Source: Agromyces allii
Lineage (GTDB): Bacteria; Actinomycetota; Actinomycetes; Actinomycetales; Microbacteriaceae
Assembly: GCF_009749385.1 (NCBI RefSeq)
Contig: NZ_WBIN01000011.1
Location: forward strand, 226,946-290,945
Direction of reading: 5' to 3'
DNA length: 64,000 nt
Part shown: positions 40,072 through 48,333 of the stretch, one piece after another
Numbering within the stretch: position 1 is the first letter of the stretch
Layout of the letters: the number at the start of each line of letters is the position of its first letter
Position numbers and translations under genes: made by a program
Notes under the pieces: model-generated
The model's input: the letters and a program-made list of their open reading frames with translations, nothing else
Database searches by the model: none
What the model was told of the DNA's origin: nothing

Positions 40072-42291
40072 ATGATGCCCTCTTCCGTATTCCATGACCG
40101 AACCCGCGACCCGCGTCCACGCGGCGCGACGAGGCGACGCTCCGCCGCGGCATCCGTCGTCGTGGGCGCCGTCGTGGCGTCGACGCTGCTCGCCGGGCCG
40201 CCGGCGCTCGCCGCCGACGCCCCGCCCCAGCCGATCGCGTCGTACGCGTTCGACGACGGCACCCTCCAGGACTCGGTGGGCACCGCCCACCTCACCGCAT
40301 CGGGCACCGCCGCCGTGGCGACCGACGCCGAGCGCGGCAAGGTGCTGCGCCTCGACGGCACGGCGAACGGGTTCGCGGCGTTCCCGCGCGGCTTCTTCGA
40401 CGGCCGCTCGAGCATGACCGTCTCGCTCGATGTGAAGAGCGAGAAGGCGAGCGGCAACTTCTTCACGTTCGCGTTCGGCGCGGACTCGAACAAGTACTCC
40501 TTCTTCCGGGTGCGCGGGGCCGACGTGCGAACCGCGATCACGCAGACCTCGTGGCAGAACGAGTCGGCCGTCACGGGCACGGTCACGAGCGGGGCCTGGC
40601 ACCACTACGACCTCGTGTTCGACGGGGCGAAGCTGACGACGTACGTCGACGGCGCGAAGCTCGGCGAGAACTCCGCGCTGAACACGACGGTGTCCGACCT
40701 CGGGTCGAACCTGTACGGCTACCTCGGCAAGTCGCTCTACGCGGCCGACGAGTACTTCAAGGGCTCGTTCGACGACGTGCAGGTGTTCGACCGGGCGCTC
40801 TCGGCATCCGAGGTGCTCACGAACGCCGGCGCGACCGATCAGCTGACGGATGTCTCGCTGGCCGACCCCGCGCAGCTGAAGCTCGCCCCGATCGTGAACG
40901 GCACCGCCCGCACGGCGATCCTCCCGGTGAGGCCGGGCACGGATGTCTCGGCGCTCGCCCCGACGTTCGTCGCCGCGGCCGGCGTGACCGTGTCGCCCGC
41001 GTCGGGCTCGACGGTCGACCTGCGCTCCCCCGTCGCCTACACGCTGACGGCGCCCGGTGGTGCGGCCTCGACGTGGACGCTGTCGGCGCAGGCCGTGAAC
41101 AGCCCGGTGCTGCCCGGCCTGTACGCCGACCCGAACATCGCGGTCTTCGGCGACACCTACTACCTCTATGCGACGACCGACGGCACCGCGGGGTGGGGCG
41201 GCAAGGACTTCTACGTGTGGAAGTCGGCCGACCTCGTGAACTGGACCCGTTCCGCGCAGCCGTTCCTCACCCTCGACGGAGCCGATGGCAACGTGCCGTG
41301 GGCGACGGGCAACGCGTGGGCTCCGACGATCATCGAACGCGACGGCCGGTACTTCTTCTACTTCAGCGGCCACAACGCGTCGCTGAACCGCAAGACGATC
41401 GGCGTGGCCGTGGCCGACAGCCCCGAGGGGCCGTTCACCGCGCAGCCGACCGCGATGATCCTCAACAACGAGGCCGTGACCTCCGGCCAGGCCATCGATC
41501 CCGCCGCGTTCCACGATCCGGTGACGGGCAGGTACTACCTCTACTGGGGCAACGGCAGCCCGGTGTTCGCCGAGCTGAGCGACACCATGACGTCGCTCAA
41601 GCCCGGCACGATCTCGGCGATGAGCGGGCTCACGTCGTACCGCGAGGGGTCGTTCATGAACTACCGCGACGGCCTGTACCACCTCACCTACGCGATCGAC
41701 GACACCGGCTCCGAGAACTACCGCGTCGGCTATGCCACGTCGACGAGTGCGACCGGCCCGTGGACGTACCGCGGCGTGATCCTCCAGAAGGACCTCTCGC
41801 TCGGCATCAAGGGCACGGGGCACAGCTCGATCATCAACGTGCCGGGTACCGACGACTGGTACATCGCCTACCACCGCTTCGCGATGCCGAACGGCGACGG
41901 CACGCACCGCGAGACGACGATCGACAAGCTGACGATCGGCGCCGACGGGCTCTTCCAGACCGTGCAGCCGACGCTCACGAGCGTCTCGCCGCAGTTCATC
42001 GGCGGCCAGGTGGAGGTGTCGGCGTTCGCAACCACCCGGTGCGTCGCCGGCAAGGCCGTGCTCGCGGTCACTGCGACGAACGAGTCCGACGAACCCGTCG
42101 CCGTGGCCGTCGAGACGCCGTACGGATCGAAGCAGGTCGCCGCCCTCGCCGCGGGCGCCTCGACCAGTGCGACCTTCGCGAGCCGACTCGTCGCGCTGCC
42201 CGCAGGCACGACGACCGTCACTGCGGCCGGGGCCGACTCCTCGGCCACCGACTCCGTCTCGGCCGGCTACGCCGCGCGGAGCTGCGGCTGA
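40072..42291 (+). CDS. Secreted LamG-GH43 glycosidase, probable arabinan-active enzyme
   Basis: A 739-residue secreted enzyme and last gene of the rightward operon. Signal peptide (1 to about 48, ending PALAADAPP), LamG-like sandwich (about 55-255), a short Ig-like segment, then a GH43 propeller (about 345-650) with GLYADPNIAVFGD (base), NAWAPTIIERDG, an acid Glu in SYREGSFM and GTGHSSIINV. The shared module (TRCVAGKAVLAV... ARSCG) closes it. The catalytic motifs differ from the other seven GH43 domains, so it probably has a distinct linkage preference. Two adjacent ATGs are possible (40072, 40075). A terminator follows at 42330. Confidence 0.85.
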   Translation: MMPSSVFHDRTRDPRPRGATRRRSAAASVVVGAVVASTLLAGPPALAADAPPQPIASYAFDDGTLQDSVGTAHLTASGTAAVATDAERGKVLRLDGTANGFAAFPRGFFDGRSSMTVSLDVKSEKASGNFFTFAFGADSNKYSFFRVRGADVRTAITQTSWQNESAVTGTVTSGAWHHYDLVFDGAKLTTYVDGAKLGENSALNTTVSDLGSNLYGYLGKSLYAADEYFKGSFDDVQVFDRALSASEVLTNAGATDQLTDVSLADPAQLKLAPIVNGTARTAILPVRPGTDVSALAPTFVAAAGVTVSPASGSTVDLRSPVAYTLTAPGGAASTWTLSAQAVNSPVLPGLYADPNIAVFGDTYYLYATTDGTAGWGGKDFYVWKSADLVNWTRSAQPFLTLDGADGNVPWATGNAWAPTIIERDGRYFFYFSGHNASLNRKTIGVAVADSPEGPFTAQPTAMILNNEAVTSGQAIDPAAFHDPVTGRYYLYWGNGSPVFAELSDTMTSLKPGTISAMSGLTSYREGSFMNYRDGLYHLTYAIDDTGSENYRVGYATSTSATGPWTYRGVILQKDLSLGIKGTGHSSIINVPGTDDWYIAYHRFAMPNGDGTHRETTIDKLTIGADGLFQTVQPTLTSVSPQFIGGQVEVSAFATTRCVAGKAVLAVTATNESDEPVAVAVETPYGSKQVAALAAGASTSATFASRLVALPAGTTTVTAAGADSSATDSVSAGYAARSCG

Positions 42292-42329
42292 CGCGGACTC
42301 GCCGACCAGCGCGCAGTGAATGACGGAGG

Positions 42330-42354
42330 CGCCGCCGCCCATCGGGTGGCGGCG
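42330..42354 (+). terminator. Terminator after the rightward glycosidase operon
   Basis: An 11-bp GC stem (42330-42340 with 42344-42354, one G-U pair, loop ATC) followed by TCTTCGT, 38 bp after the GH43 stop. The rest of the gap to 42503 presumably carries the permease promoter. Confidence 0.7.
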
Positions 42355-42502
42355 TCTTCGTGCACCCGCACCACGCGCCCGACGCAATGGACGCCGAGAC
42401 GGGTCGGAGCCTCCGAACTCGCCGGGCTGGCGATGTCGGGCCGAGCGCGAGTAGCGTAGCGTCGCCCCGCTCGATCGATGGCGATGACGACAGGAACCAC
42501 CC

Positions 42503-43930
42503 ATGACCACTTCCGCACCCACCGCGCACCCCGTGAAGCTCCGGCGTTCGCTCGGGCTCTGGGCGATCGTCGCCCTCGGCCTCGGCTACATGACGCCGAT
42601 GACGGTGTTCGACACGTTCGGCTACGTCTCCGACGAGAGCGGCGGAGTGGTGCCGCTCGCCTACCTGTTCGCACTCGTGGTGATGCTCTTCACCGCGATC
42701 AGCTACGGGCGCATGACGCGCGTGTACCCCTCGGCGGGCTCGGCGTACACGTACGCGTCCGAGACGATCCACCCGAACGTCGGCTTCCTCGTCGGGTGGA
42801 CGGCGCTGCTCGACTACCTGCTGCTGCCGCTCGTGAACGCGCTGCTGCTGCGCCAGTACTTCGAGGCCTTCTTCCCCGACATCTCGGGCTGGGTGTGGGT
42901 CGGCGCCTACGTCGCCCTCATCACGCTCCTGAACCTCTGGAGCATCACGTCGACCTCCCGCGTGAACGCGACGCTGCTGGTCTTCCAGGTCGTGCTCATC
43001 CTCGTGTTCATCGGCCTCGCGTGGGGCGCGCTCAACGCGGGCGCCGGCAACGGCACGCCGTTCAGCATCGAACCGCTGTACCACGCGAACGTGCAGATCG
43101 CGACGGTCATCAGCGCAGCCACCATCGTCTGCTTCTCGTTCATCGGCTTCGACGCGATCACGATGTACACCGAAGAGGCGAAGGACGCGAACACCGTGCC
43201 GAAGGCGATCGTGCTCTCGCTGCTCATCGGCGGCGGGCTGTTCTTCGTCGCCGGTTGGTTCACGCAGTCGCTCTTCCCGAGCGTCGAGGGCCTCACCGAG
43301 GGCACGGCGCTGCCCGAGCTCGCCTACTCGGTCGGCGGCATGCTCTTCCAGATCCTCTTCGTCGCGGCCGCCGTCGCCGCCGTCGCCGCGTCGAGCCTCG
43401 CCTCGCACGCGAGCGTCTCGCGCATGATCTACGTCATGGGACGCAACGGCACCGGTCCGATCAGCCGCCGCCTGTCGTACGTGCACCCTCGGTTCCAGAC
43501 CCCCGCGGTCGCGATCGTGCTCGTCGGCATCGTCTCGCTGTTCGCGGCGGTGGCCGACCTCGACTTCGTGTTCTCGCTCATCAACTTCGGCGCGCTCATC
43601 GCGTTCACGGTCGTGAACATCACGGTCATCCTGCACTTCGCGGTGCGCCGCCGTGAGGTGAAGACGGGGTCGCAGATCGTGCGCAACATCGTGCTGCCGG
43701 TCATCGGCGTCGTGCTCACCGTGGTGCTGTGGCTCAACATCAGCAGCGACGCGATGATCTACGGCCTGCTCTGGCTCTCGATCGGCGTCATCATCCTGCT
43801 GGCCCTGACCCGCCTGTTCCGCCGCCCGATGCGGCTCTCGCTCGAAGAGGACCAGGTGATCTCCACGGGCGACGAGGGCGAAGACGCGCTGCTCGCCGAG
43901 GACCGTCGGCGACTCGATTCCAACGAGTAG
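42503..43930 (+). CDS. APC-superfamily amino-acid/polyamine permease
   Basis: A 475-residue inner-membrane transporter with about 12 transmembrane segments, of the APC superfamily. The N-terminal block LGLWAIVALGLGYMTPMTVFD with GLG and the YPSAGSAYTYAS motif are typical, as is FIGFDAITMYTEEAKDA in TM6 and the acidic cytoplasmic tail. The motifs are closest to putrescine/ethanolamine-type importers (PuuP-like), but the substrate is not fixed by sequence. It is monocistronic: a terminator lies upstream and a perfect palindrome directly downstream. The start is the ATG at 42503 with GACAGGAACC upstream. Confidence 0.85.
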   Translation: MTTSAPTAHPVKLRRSLGLWAIVALGLGYMTPMTVFDTFGYVSDESGGVVPLAYLFALVVMLFTAISYGRMTRVYPSAGSAYTYASETIHPNVGFLVGWTALLDYLLLPLVNALLLRQYFEAFFPDISGWVWVGAYVALITLLNLWSITSTSRVNATLLVFQVVLILVFIGLAWGALNAGAGNGTPFSIEPLYHANVQIATVISAATIVCFSFIGFDAITMYTEEAKDANTVPKAIVLSLLIGGGLFFVAGWFTQSLFPSVEGLTEGTALPELAYSVGGMLFQILFVAAAVAAVAASSLASHASVSRMIYVMGRNGTGPISRRLSYVHPRFQTPAVAIVLVGIVSLFAAVADLDFVFSLINFGALIAFTVVNITVILHFAVRRREVKTGSQIVRNIVLPVIGVVLTVVLWLNISSDAMIYGLLWLSIGVIILLALTRLFRRPMRLSLEEDQVISTGDEGEDALLAEDRRRLDSNE

Positions 43931-43940
43931 CGTCCGCATG

Positions 43941-43972
43941 CGAGGGGCGGATGCCGCGGCATCCGCCCCTCG
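43941..43972. terminator. Bidirectional terminator, perfect 32-bp palindrome
   Basis: Two 16-bp arms (43941-43956 and 43957-43972) with no mismatch, containing the 16-mer GGATGCCGCGGCATCC at 43949-43964. It lies between the convergent permease and TmsB-like genes, 10 and 29 bp from their stops. Confidence 0.8.
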
Positions 43973-44001
43973 TCATGTCGACGTCGCCCCGGCCGGGCGG
44001 G

Positions 44002-45366
44002 TTACGAGACCCACCACGGCCGCAGCGGAAGCCCGCCGTTGCCGCCGTGCTCGTCGGGCTTGACGGCCAGCACCTGGTGCAACTGGATGCCGCCGGTCTC
44101 GAACGCGAGCCGCGAGCCGGCCATGTAGAGGCCCCACACCTTGGCGGTGGGCAGGCCGACCTCGGCGACCGCCTCGTCCCAGTGCGCGACGAGGTTGGCG
44201 CACCAGTCGCGCAGGGTCAGCGCGTAGTGGTCGCGCAGGTTCTCCTCGTGCAGCACCTCGAACCCGACGTCCTGCGCCTCGCGGATGATGCGGCCCGAGC
44301 CCGTGAGCTCGCCGTCGGGGAAGACGTACCGGTCGATGAACCCCCGCGCCGAGGCTTGCGAGGTGTTGTCGGGGCGCGTGATGCAGTGGTTGAGCAGCAG
44401 CCCGCCCTGGCGTAACCGGGATTGCAGGAACCGGAAGTACGACGCGTAGTTCTTCACGCCGATGTGCTCGAGCAGCCCGATCGACGAGACCGCGTCGAAG
44501 CCGGTCTCGCGGATGTCGCGGTAGTCGCCGAAGCGCACCTCGGCGAGCTCGCCCAGCCCCTCGTGGGCGATGGCGCGCTGCGCCCACGTCGTCTGCTCCT
44601 CCGACAACGTGACGCCGATGGCCCGCACGCCGCGGCGCGCGGCGTAGCGCACCATGCCGCCCCAGCCGCATCCGACGTCGAGCAGTCGGTCGCCCGGCTT
44701 CAGCCGCAGCTTCTCGAACACGAGCCGGTACTTGTTCTCCTGCGCCTCGTCGAGCGACGCCTCGAGGTTCGGATAGCAGGCGCACGTGTACGTCATCGAC
44801 GGCCCGAGCACCCACTCGTAGAACGTGTTCGAGACGTCGTAGTGATGGTGGATCGCCTCGGCATCGCGCGACTTGCTGTGCCGCAGGCCCTCGGCGACAC
44901 GACGCCACCTCGGCGGCACCTCCTGCGGCGGCGGGGCGATCGGGCGCAGGTGCTCGACCCCGATCGAGCGCACGACGTGGGCCATGACCCGCGGCGGCGG
45001 CAGCTTGAACACGAGCTCGTCGGCGAGCGCCGCGAGCAGTTCGTAGGGGTCGCCCGGGTGCACGCCGTGCACCTCGAGATCGCCCGCGATGTAGGCGCGC
45101 GCCAGGCCCAGATCGCCGCGCCCGGTCGCGAGGTAGGTCGTGCCGCGCGGCGTCAGCAGCTCGATGCCGAGCGCCGCATCGGGCGGCCCCGCCGAGCTTC
45201 CGTCGTAGGCCGTGAAGCGCAGGGGCAGACGGCCGCCCGCGAAGATCTCGAGGATCTGCGCCAGCGAGAGCCTGCCGGCGTCATCCGGCCCGCCAGCGGC
45301 ATCCGACCGGCCGATCGGGTCAGGTCTTCCGGCATATTCGGTTCCGGGGCCCTTGGTCGTCGTCAT
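44002..45366 (-). CDS. tmsB: Cfa-like SAM methyltransferase (TmsB/10-methylstearate type)
   Basis: A 454-residue member of the cyclopropane-fatty-acid-synthase family. The SAM-binding motif LLDVGCGWGGMVRYAARRG is at about residues 230-248. DNTSQASARGFIDRYVFPDG and GIGLLEHIG-like (VSSIGLLEHIGVKNY) blocks are conserved. The partner gene upstream encodes an FAD-linked reductase overlapping by 4 nt. This pairing is the hallmark of 10-methylstearic (tuberculostearic) acid synthesis: the methyltransferase adds a methylene to an oleoyl phospholipid and the reductase saturates it. A plain cyclopropane synthase is the alternative. Start at ATG 45366. Confidence 0.78.
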   Translation of the reverse strand: MTTTKGPGTEYAGRPDPIGRSDAAGGPDDAGRLSLAQILEIFAGGRLPLRFTAYDGSSAGPPDAALGIELLTPRGTTYLATGRGDLGLARAYIAGDLEVHGVHPGDPYELLAALADELVFKLPPPRVMAHVVRSIGVEHLRPIAPPPQEVPPRWRRVAEGLRHSKSRDAEAIHHHYDVSNTFYEWVLGPSMTYTCACYPNLEASLDEAQENKYRLVFEKLRLKPGDRLLDVGCGWGGMVRYAARRGVRAIGVTLSEEQTTWAQRAIAHEGLGELAEVRFGDYRDIRETGFDAVSSIGLLEHIGVKNYASYFRFLQSRLRQGGLLLNHCITRPDNTSQASARGFIDRYVFPDGELTGSGRIIREAQDVGFEVLHEENLRDHYALTLRDWCANLVAHWDEAVAEVGLPTAKVWGLYMAGSRLAFETGGIQLHQVLAVKPDEHGGNGGLPLRPWWVS

Positions 45367-46769
45367 CGTCGTTGCACCGCCTTCGCATAGAGATCGAGCA
45401 ATCGGGAGTCGGGGTCGTAGCGCTGCTTCACGGCCCGGTACGCGTCGCCGCCGTACAGCGCGTCGAATTCGTCGCGCTCGTAGAACGCGTCGGAGTAGAG
45501 CGACTTGTGCCCGTCGAGCGCGCTCACCTCGCGCTCGATGCGGCGGTTCGTCTCGCCCTCGGTCGCCCCCACCGGCACCGTCGACCAGAAGCCGACGTTG
45601 ACGTAGGTGCGGCCGCGGCGAAGCGGGTAGAGCGGCCACTCGGCCTCACCCCTGAGCCGCAGCGGGCACAGCCAGATCGGCTCGATCGGCACGTTCGCGA
45701 GGAACCAGTCGAGGAACTCGGCGCACCGCTCGATCGGCACCTCGACGTCTTGGATCACGCGCTCGCGCGGCGGCCGCCCCTGCACCCGCTCGAGGCGATC
45801 GCCGATGTCGAACCGGCGCTCGAGGCGCATGAGGCGGCCGTAGAAGCTGCTGCGCCTGAGCCGCCGGGGCCAGACACGACGGGCGAGCGGATGCTGCGCC
45901 CCGAACGCCTGCGAGCACCAGAACCAGTCGGCGTCCCACCGCCAGAGGTAGTCGTGCGCGGTGAGCCGGTCGCGCCTCACCCCGTCGCCGTGCTGGATCG
46001 AACGGTAGTAGACCTGCTGGCGGGTGTAGTCGCTGACCGGGCCGCGCTCGGCGGTCTGCGTGCCGAGGCACAGGTAGCTCTCGCGGGCGCTGAACACGAC
46101 CCCGTCCAGATAATCGACCCACAGGTCGCCGTATCTGCCCGAGTCGACGATGCGCTCCATCTCGGCCATGAGGTCTCGGAGGTCGTCGAACCGCACGTGC
46201 GTCAGCGCGACGAACGGCTGCACCGGCTCGAGCTCGATGCGCAGGCGCACGGCGTACCCGAGCGTGCCGTACGAGTTCGGGAACGCGCGGAACAGGTCGG
46301 CGTGCTCTCCTCCGGCGCCGCCCGCACCGGGCTCGCCGCGCGCCGCCGTGACCACCTCGCCGGCTCCTGTGAGCACGTCCATCTCGAGCACCGACTCGTG
46401 CGGCAGCCCGTTGCGGAACGACGTCGACTCGATGCCGAGGCCCGTCACCGCTCCCCCGAGCGTGATCGTCTTCAGCTGCGGCACGACGAGCGGTGCGAGC
46501 CCGAACGGCAGCGTCGCCGCCACGAGGTCTTCATACGTGCACATGCCCGCGACGTCGGCCGTGCGCGCCTCGGGGTCGACCGAGATGACGTGCGTCAGGC
46601 CCGACGTGTCGAGCCCCGCGGCATCCGCCCTCGTCCTGGTCCTGAAGAGGTTCGACGTGCGCTTCGCGAGTCGGACCGCGGATGTCGCGGGCACGGTCCG
46701 ATAGCTCGCGAGCAGGCGCTCGACGCCGGCGTCGTGAGCGGTGCGTGCGGCGGTCGCAGCAGCGGACAC
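45363..46769 (-). CDS. tmsA: FAD-linked oxidoreductase (TmsA-like 10-methylene reductase)
   Basis: A 468-residue FAD_binding_4-type flavoprotein. The FAD-binding region spans about 55-215 (VISVDPEARTADVAGMCTYE, PLVVPQLKTITLGGAVTGLG, ESTSFRNGLPHESVLEMDV), with the C-terminal substrate domain rich in Arg/Trp (LWRWDADWFWCSQAFG, PIEPIWLCPLR). It resembles the DWF1/Rv0449c-type proteins found beside Cfa-like methyltransferases. The predicted role is NADPH-dependent reduction of 10-methylene to 10-methyl stearoyl lipid at the membrane. It is the first gene of a two-gene operon with tmsB, overlapping by ATGA. Assignment depends on the pairing. Confidence 0.78.
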   Translation of the reverse strand: MSAAATAARTAHDAGVERLLASYRTVPATSAVRLAKRTSNLFRTRTRADAAGLDTSGLTHVISVDPEARTADVAGMCTYEDLVAATLPFGLAPLVVPQLKTITLGGAVTGLGIESTSFRNGLPHESVLEMDVLTGAGEVVTAARGEPGAGGAGGEHADLFRAFPNSYGTLGYAVRLRIELEPVQPFVALTHVRFDDLRDLMAEMERIVDSGRYGDLWVDYLDGVVFSARESYLCLGTQTAERGPVSDYTRQQVYYRSIQHGDGVRRDRLTAHDYLWRWDADWFWCSQAFGAQHPLARRVWPRRLRRSSFYGRLMRLERRFDIGDRLERVQGRPPRERVIQDVEVPIERCAEFLDWFLANVPIEPIWLCPLRLRGEAEWPLYPLRRGRTYVNVGFWSTVPVGATEGETNRRIEREVSALDGHKSLYSDAFYERDEFDALYGGDAYRAVKQRYDPDSRLLDLYAKAVQRR

Positions 46770-46816
46770 GCCCCCACGCTAGTCCGCGGGGGCCGCCGTG
46801 ACTACGGCCGGATCGC

Positions 46817-47560
46817 TCAGCCGCGCGGCGTCCACCCCGACGGCAGCGGACCGTCGATCGTCGCGCGCTCCTCGTCGGCCGCCGCAGACCAGCCCTGCGC
46901 GGCATCCGTCGCATCGAAGCCGCCGCGCGCGACGCGGAACCCGACGTCCTCGTGGTGCATGCGAGGTGCACCGCCCCGGCGCACCGAGGCGCGCACGCTC
47001 CACGCGTCGTCGGCGAATCCGCCGCCGCGGAACACGCGGTAGGCGTCGTAGCGGGCCGGGTCGAGCAGGTCCCAGCACCACTCCCACACGTTGCCGAGCG
47101 TGTCGAACAGGCCGTTGAGATTCGGATGCTTGCCGCCGACGTTCTGCGGCGAGGTCACCCCGTCGGCGCTCGTCCAGGCGATCTCGTCGAGCGGGCCGTA
47201 GTGCGGCTTGGTCGACCCGGCCCGGCACGCGAACTCCCATTCGGCCTCGGTCGGAAGTCGGAATCCGTCGGCATCCACGTGCCACGTGACGTCTTCGCCG
47301 TCGTACGTGTACGCGGGCTCGAGGCCCTCCCATTCGGAGGCCGCGTTGCAGAACCGGACCGCCCGCAGCCAGCTCACGTCGGTCGCCGGCCGCCGCGGAT
47401 GCACCGCCGCCTCGCCGATCAACTCGGCGACCTGCTCCTGCGTCACGGGGTAGACCCCGATCTCGAACGGTTCGAGCTCCACGCTCCACCGCACCTTGCG
47501 GCGGGCGTCGTGCAGGGTGACGCTGCCGCCGCCGATGCTCGCCATCTCGATGTCCGTCAC
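46817..47560 (-). CDS. FGE-sulfatase-domain (SUMF1-like) protein without the catalytic Cys
   Basis: A 247-residue protein of the formylglycine-generating-enzyme fold. Visible blocks: IGVYPVTQEQVAELIG, ATDVSWLRAVRFCNAAS, DGFRLPTEAEWEFACRAG, NGLFDTLGNVWEWCWD, RVFRGGGFADDAWSVRAS and HEDVGFRVAR. Genuine FGEs use two Cys in the C-terminal SxRxA...C region; here that stretch (VRASVRRGGAPRMHHED) has none. A sulfatase-activating role is therefore unlikely and no sulfatase is nearby. Related proteins serve EgtB-like or unknown functions. The GTG at 47560 has GGGAG upstream; an internal ATG at 47545 is the alternative. Confidence 0.78.
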   Translation of the reverse strand: MTDIEMASIGGGSVTLHDARRKVRWSVELEPFEIGVYPVTQEQVAELIGEAAVHPRRPATDVSWLRAVRFCNAASEWEGLEPAYTYDGEDVTWHVDADGFRLPTEAEWEFACRAGSTKPHYGPLDEIAWTSADGVTSPQNVGGKHPNLNGLFDTLGNVWEWCWDLLDPARYDAYRVFRGGGFADDAWSVRASVRRGGAPRMHHEDVGFRVARGGFDATDAAQGWSAAADEERATIDGPLPSGWTPRG

Positions 47561-47625
47561 CGGGGCAGTCTCCCACGGCCCACCGAAGATGACGCCGACG
47601 CCGCCACCTGCGCGCGGTCGTCGCG

Positions 47626-48333
47626 TCAGCCCTGCCGCCACCGGTACTCGAGCTCGGGCCGCCCCGGGGTGCCGTATCGGGGGGCTCGCTCGACGGACCC
47701 CTCGTCGGCCAGGTGCTCGAGGTACCGGCGCGCGGTGACCCGCGAGATCGACAGCTCGACGGCGAGCTCGCTCGCGGAGACCGCGGAGTCGCGCCCGCGG
47801 AGCGCTTTGACGATGCGTCCGAGCGTGTCGCCCGCGAGGCCCTTCTCGAGCGGCACCGACCCCGGCGAGCGCAGGCGCGCGAGCGACTGGTCGACCTCGT
47901 CCTGCGTGACCCCGGTGCCCTCGGCGAAGCCGGCCCGGAACTCGAGGTAGCGACGCATCCGCTCGGCGAAGACCGGAAAGGTGAACGGCTTGATGAGGTA
48001 CGCGACGATGCCGAGGTTCACCGAGGCGCGCACGACCGACACGTCGCGCACGGCGGAGATGGCGATGACGTCGACCTCGAGGCCGGCCGTGCGGATGCGA
48101 CGGCACAGCTCGATGCCGTGGATGTCGGGCAGGTTCATGTCGAGCAGCACGAGGTCGATCGACCCGCGGCGCGAGCCGTCACCTGCGAGCGAGTCCCGCA
48201 GCAGTCGGATCGCCTCCTTGCCGTCGTGCGCGACGCCGGCGACCGCGAAGCCGTCGAGCCGCCGCAGGTACTCGGCGTGCGCCTCGGCTGTGATGGGCTC
48301 GTCGTCGACGACGAGCACGCCGATGTCGGTCAT
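47626..48333 (-). CDS. CitB/DcuR-family response regulator
   Basis: A 235-residue two-component regulator. The receiver domain (1 to about 125) has acidic pocket VLVVDDEP, phosphoacceptor Asp in LVLLDMNLPD, and the conserved Lys in YLIKPFTFP. The C-terminal part has a winged-helix/HTH region (SASELAVELSISRVTARRYL) typical of CitB/DpiA regulators. Its ATG overlaps the stop of the sensor kinase by 4 nt. Together they likely sense extracellular di- or tricarboxylates and activate the divergent dctA transporter gene. The binding site is not identified. Confidence 0.85.
   Translation of the reverse strand: MTDIGVLVVDDEPITAEAHAEYLRRLDGFAVAGVAHDGKEAIRLLRDSLAGDGSRRGSIDLVLLDMNLPDIHGIELCRRIRTAGLEVDVIAISAVRDVSVVRASVNLGIVAYLIKPFTFPVFAERMRRYLEFRAGFAEGTGVTQDEVDQSLARLRSPGSVPLEKGLAGDTLGRIVKALRGRDSAVSASELAVELSISRVTARRYLEHLADEGSVERAPRYGTPGRPELEYRWRQG

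Noticed and set aside
12871..42291. LPXTG or membrane anchors on the glycosidases
   Set aside because: All nine C-termini were read; each ends in the Cys-containing module with no hydrophobic helix or basic tail.
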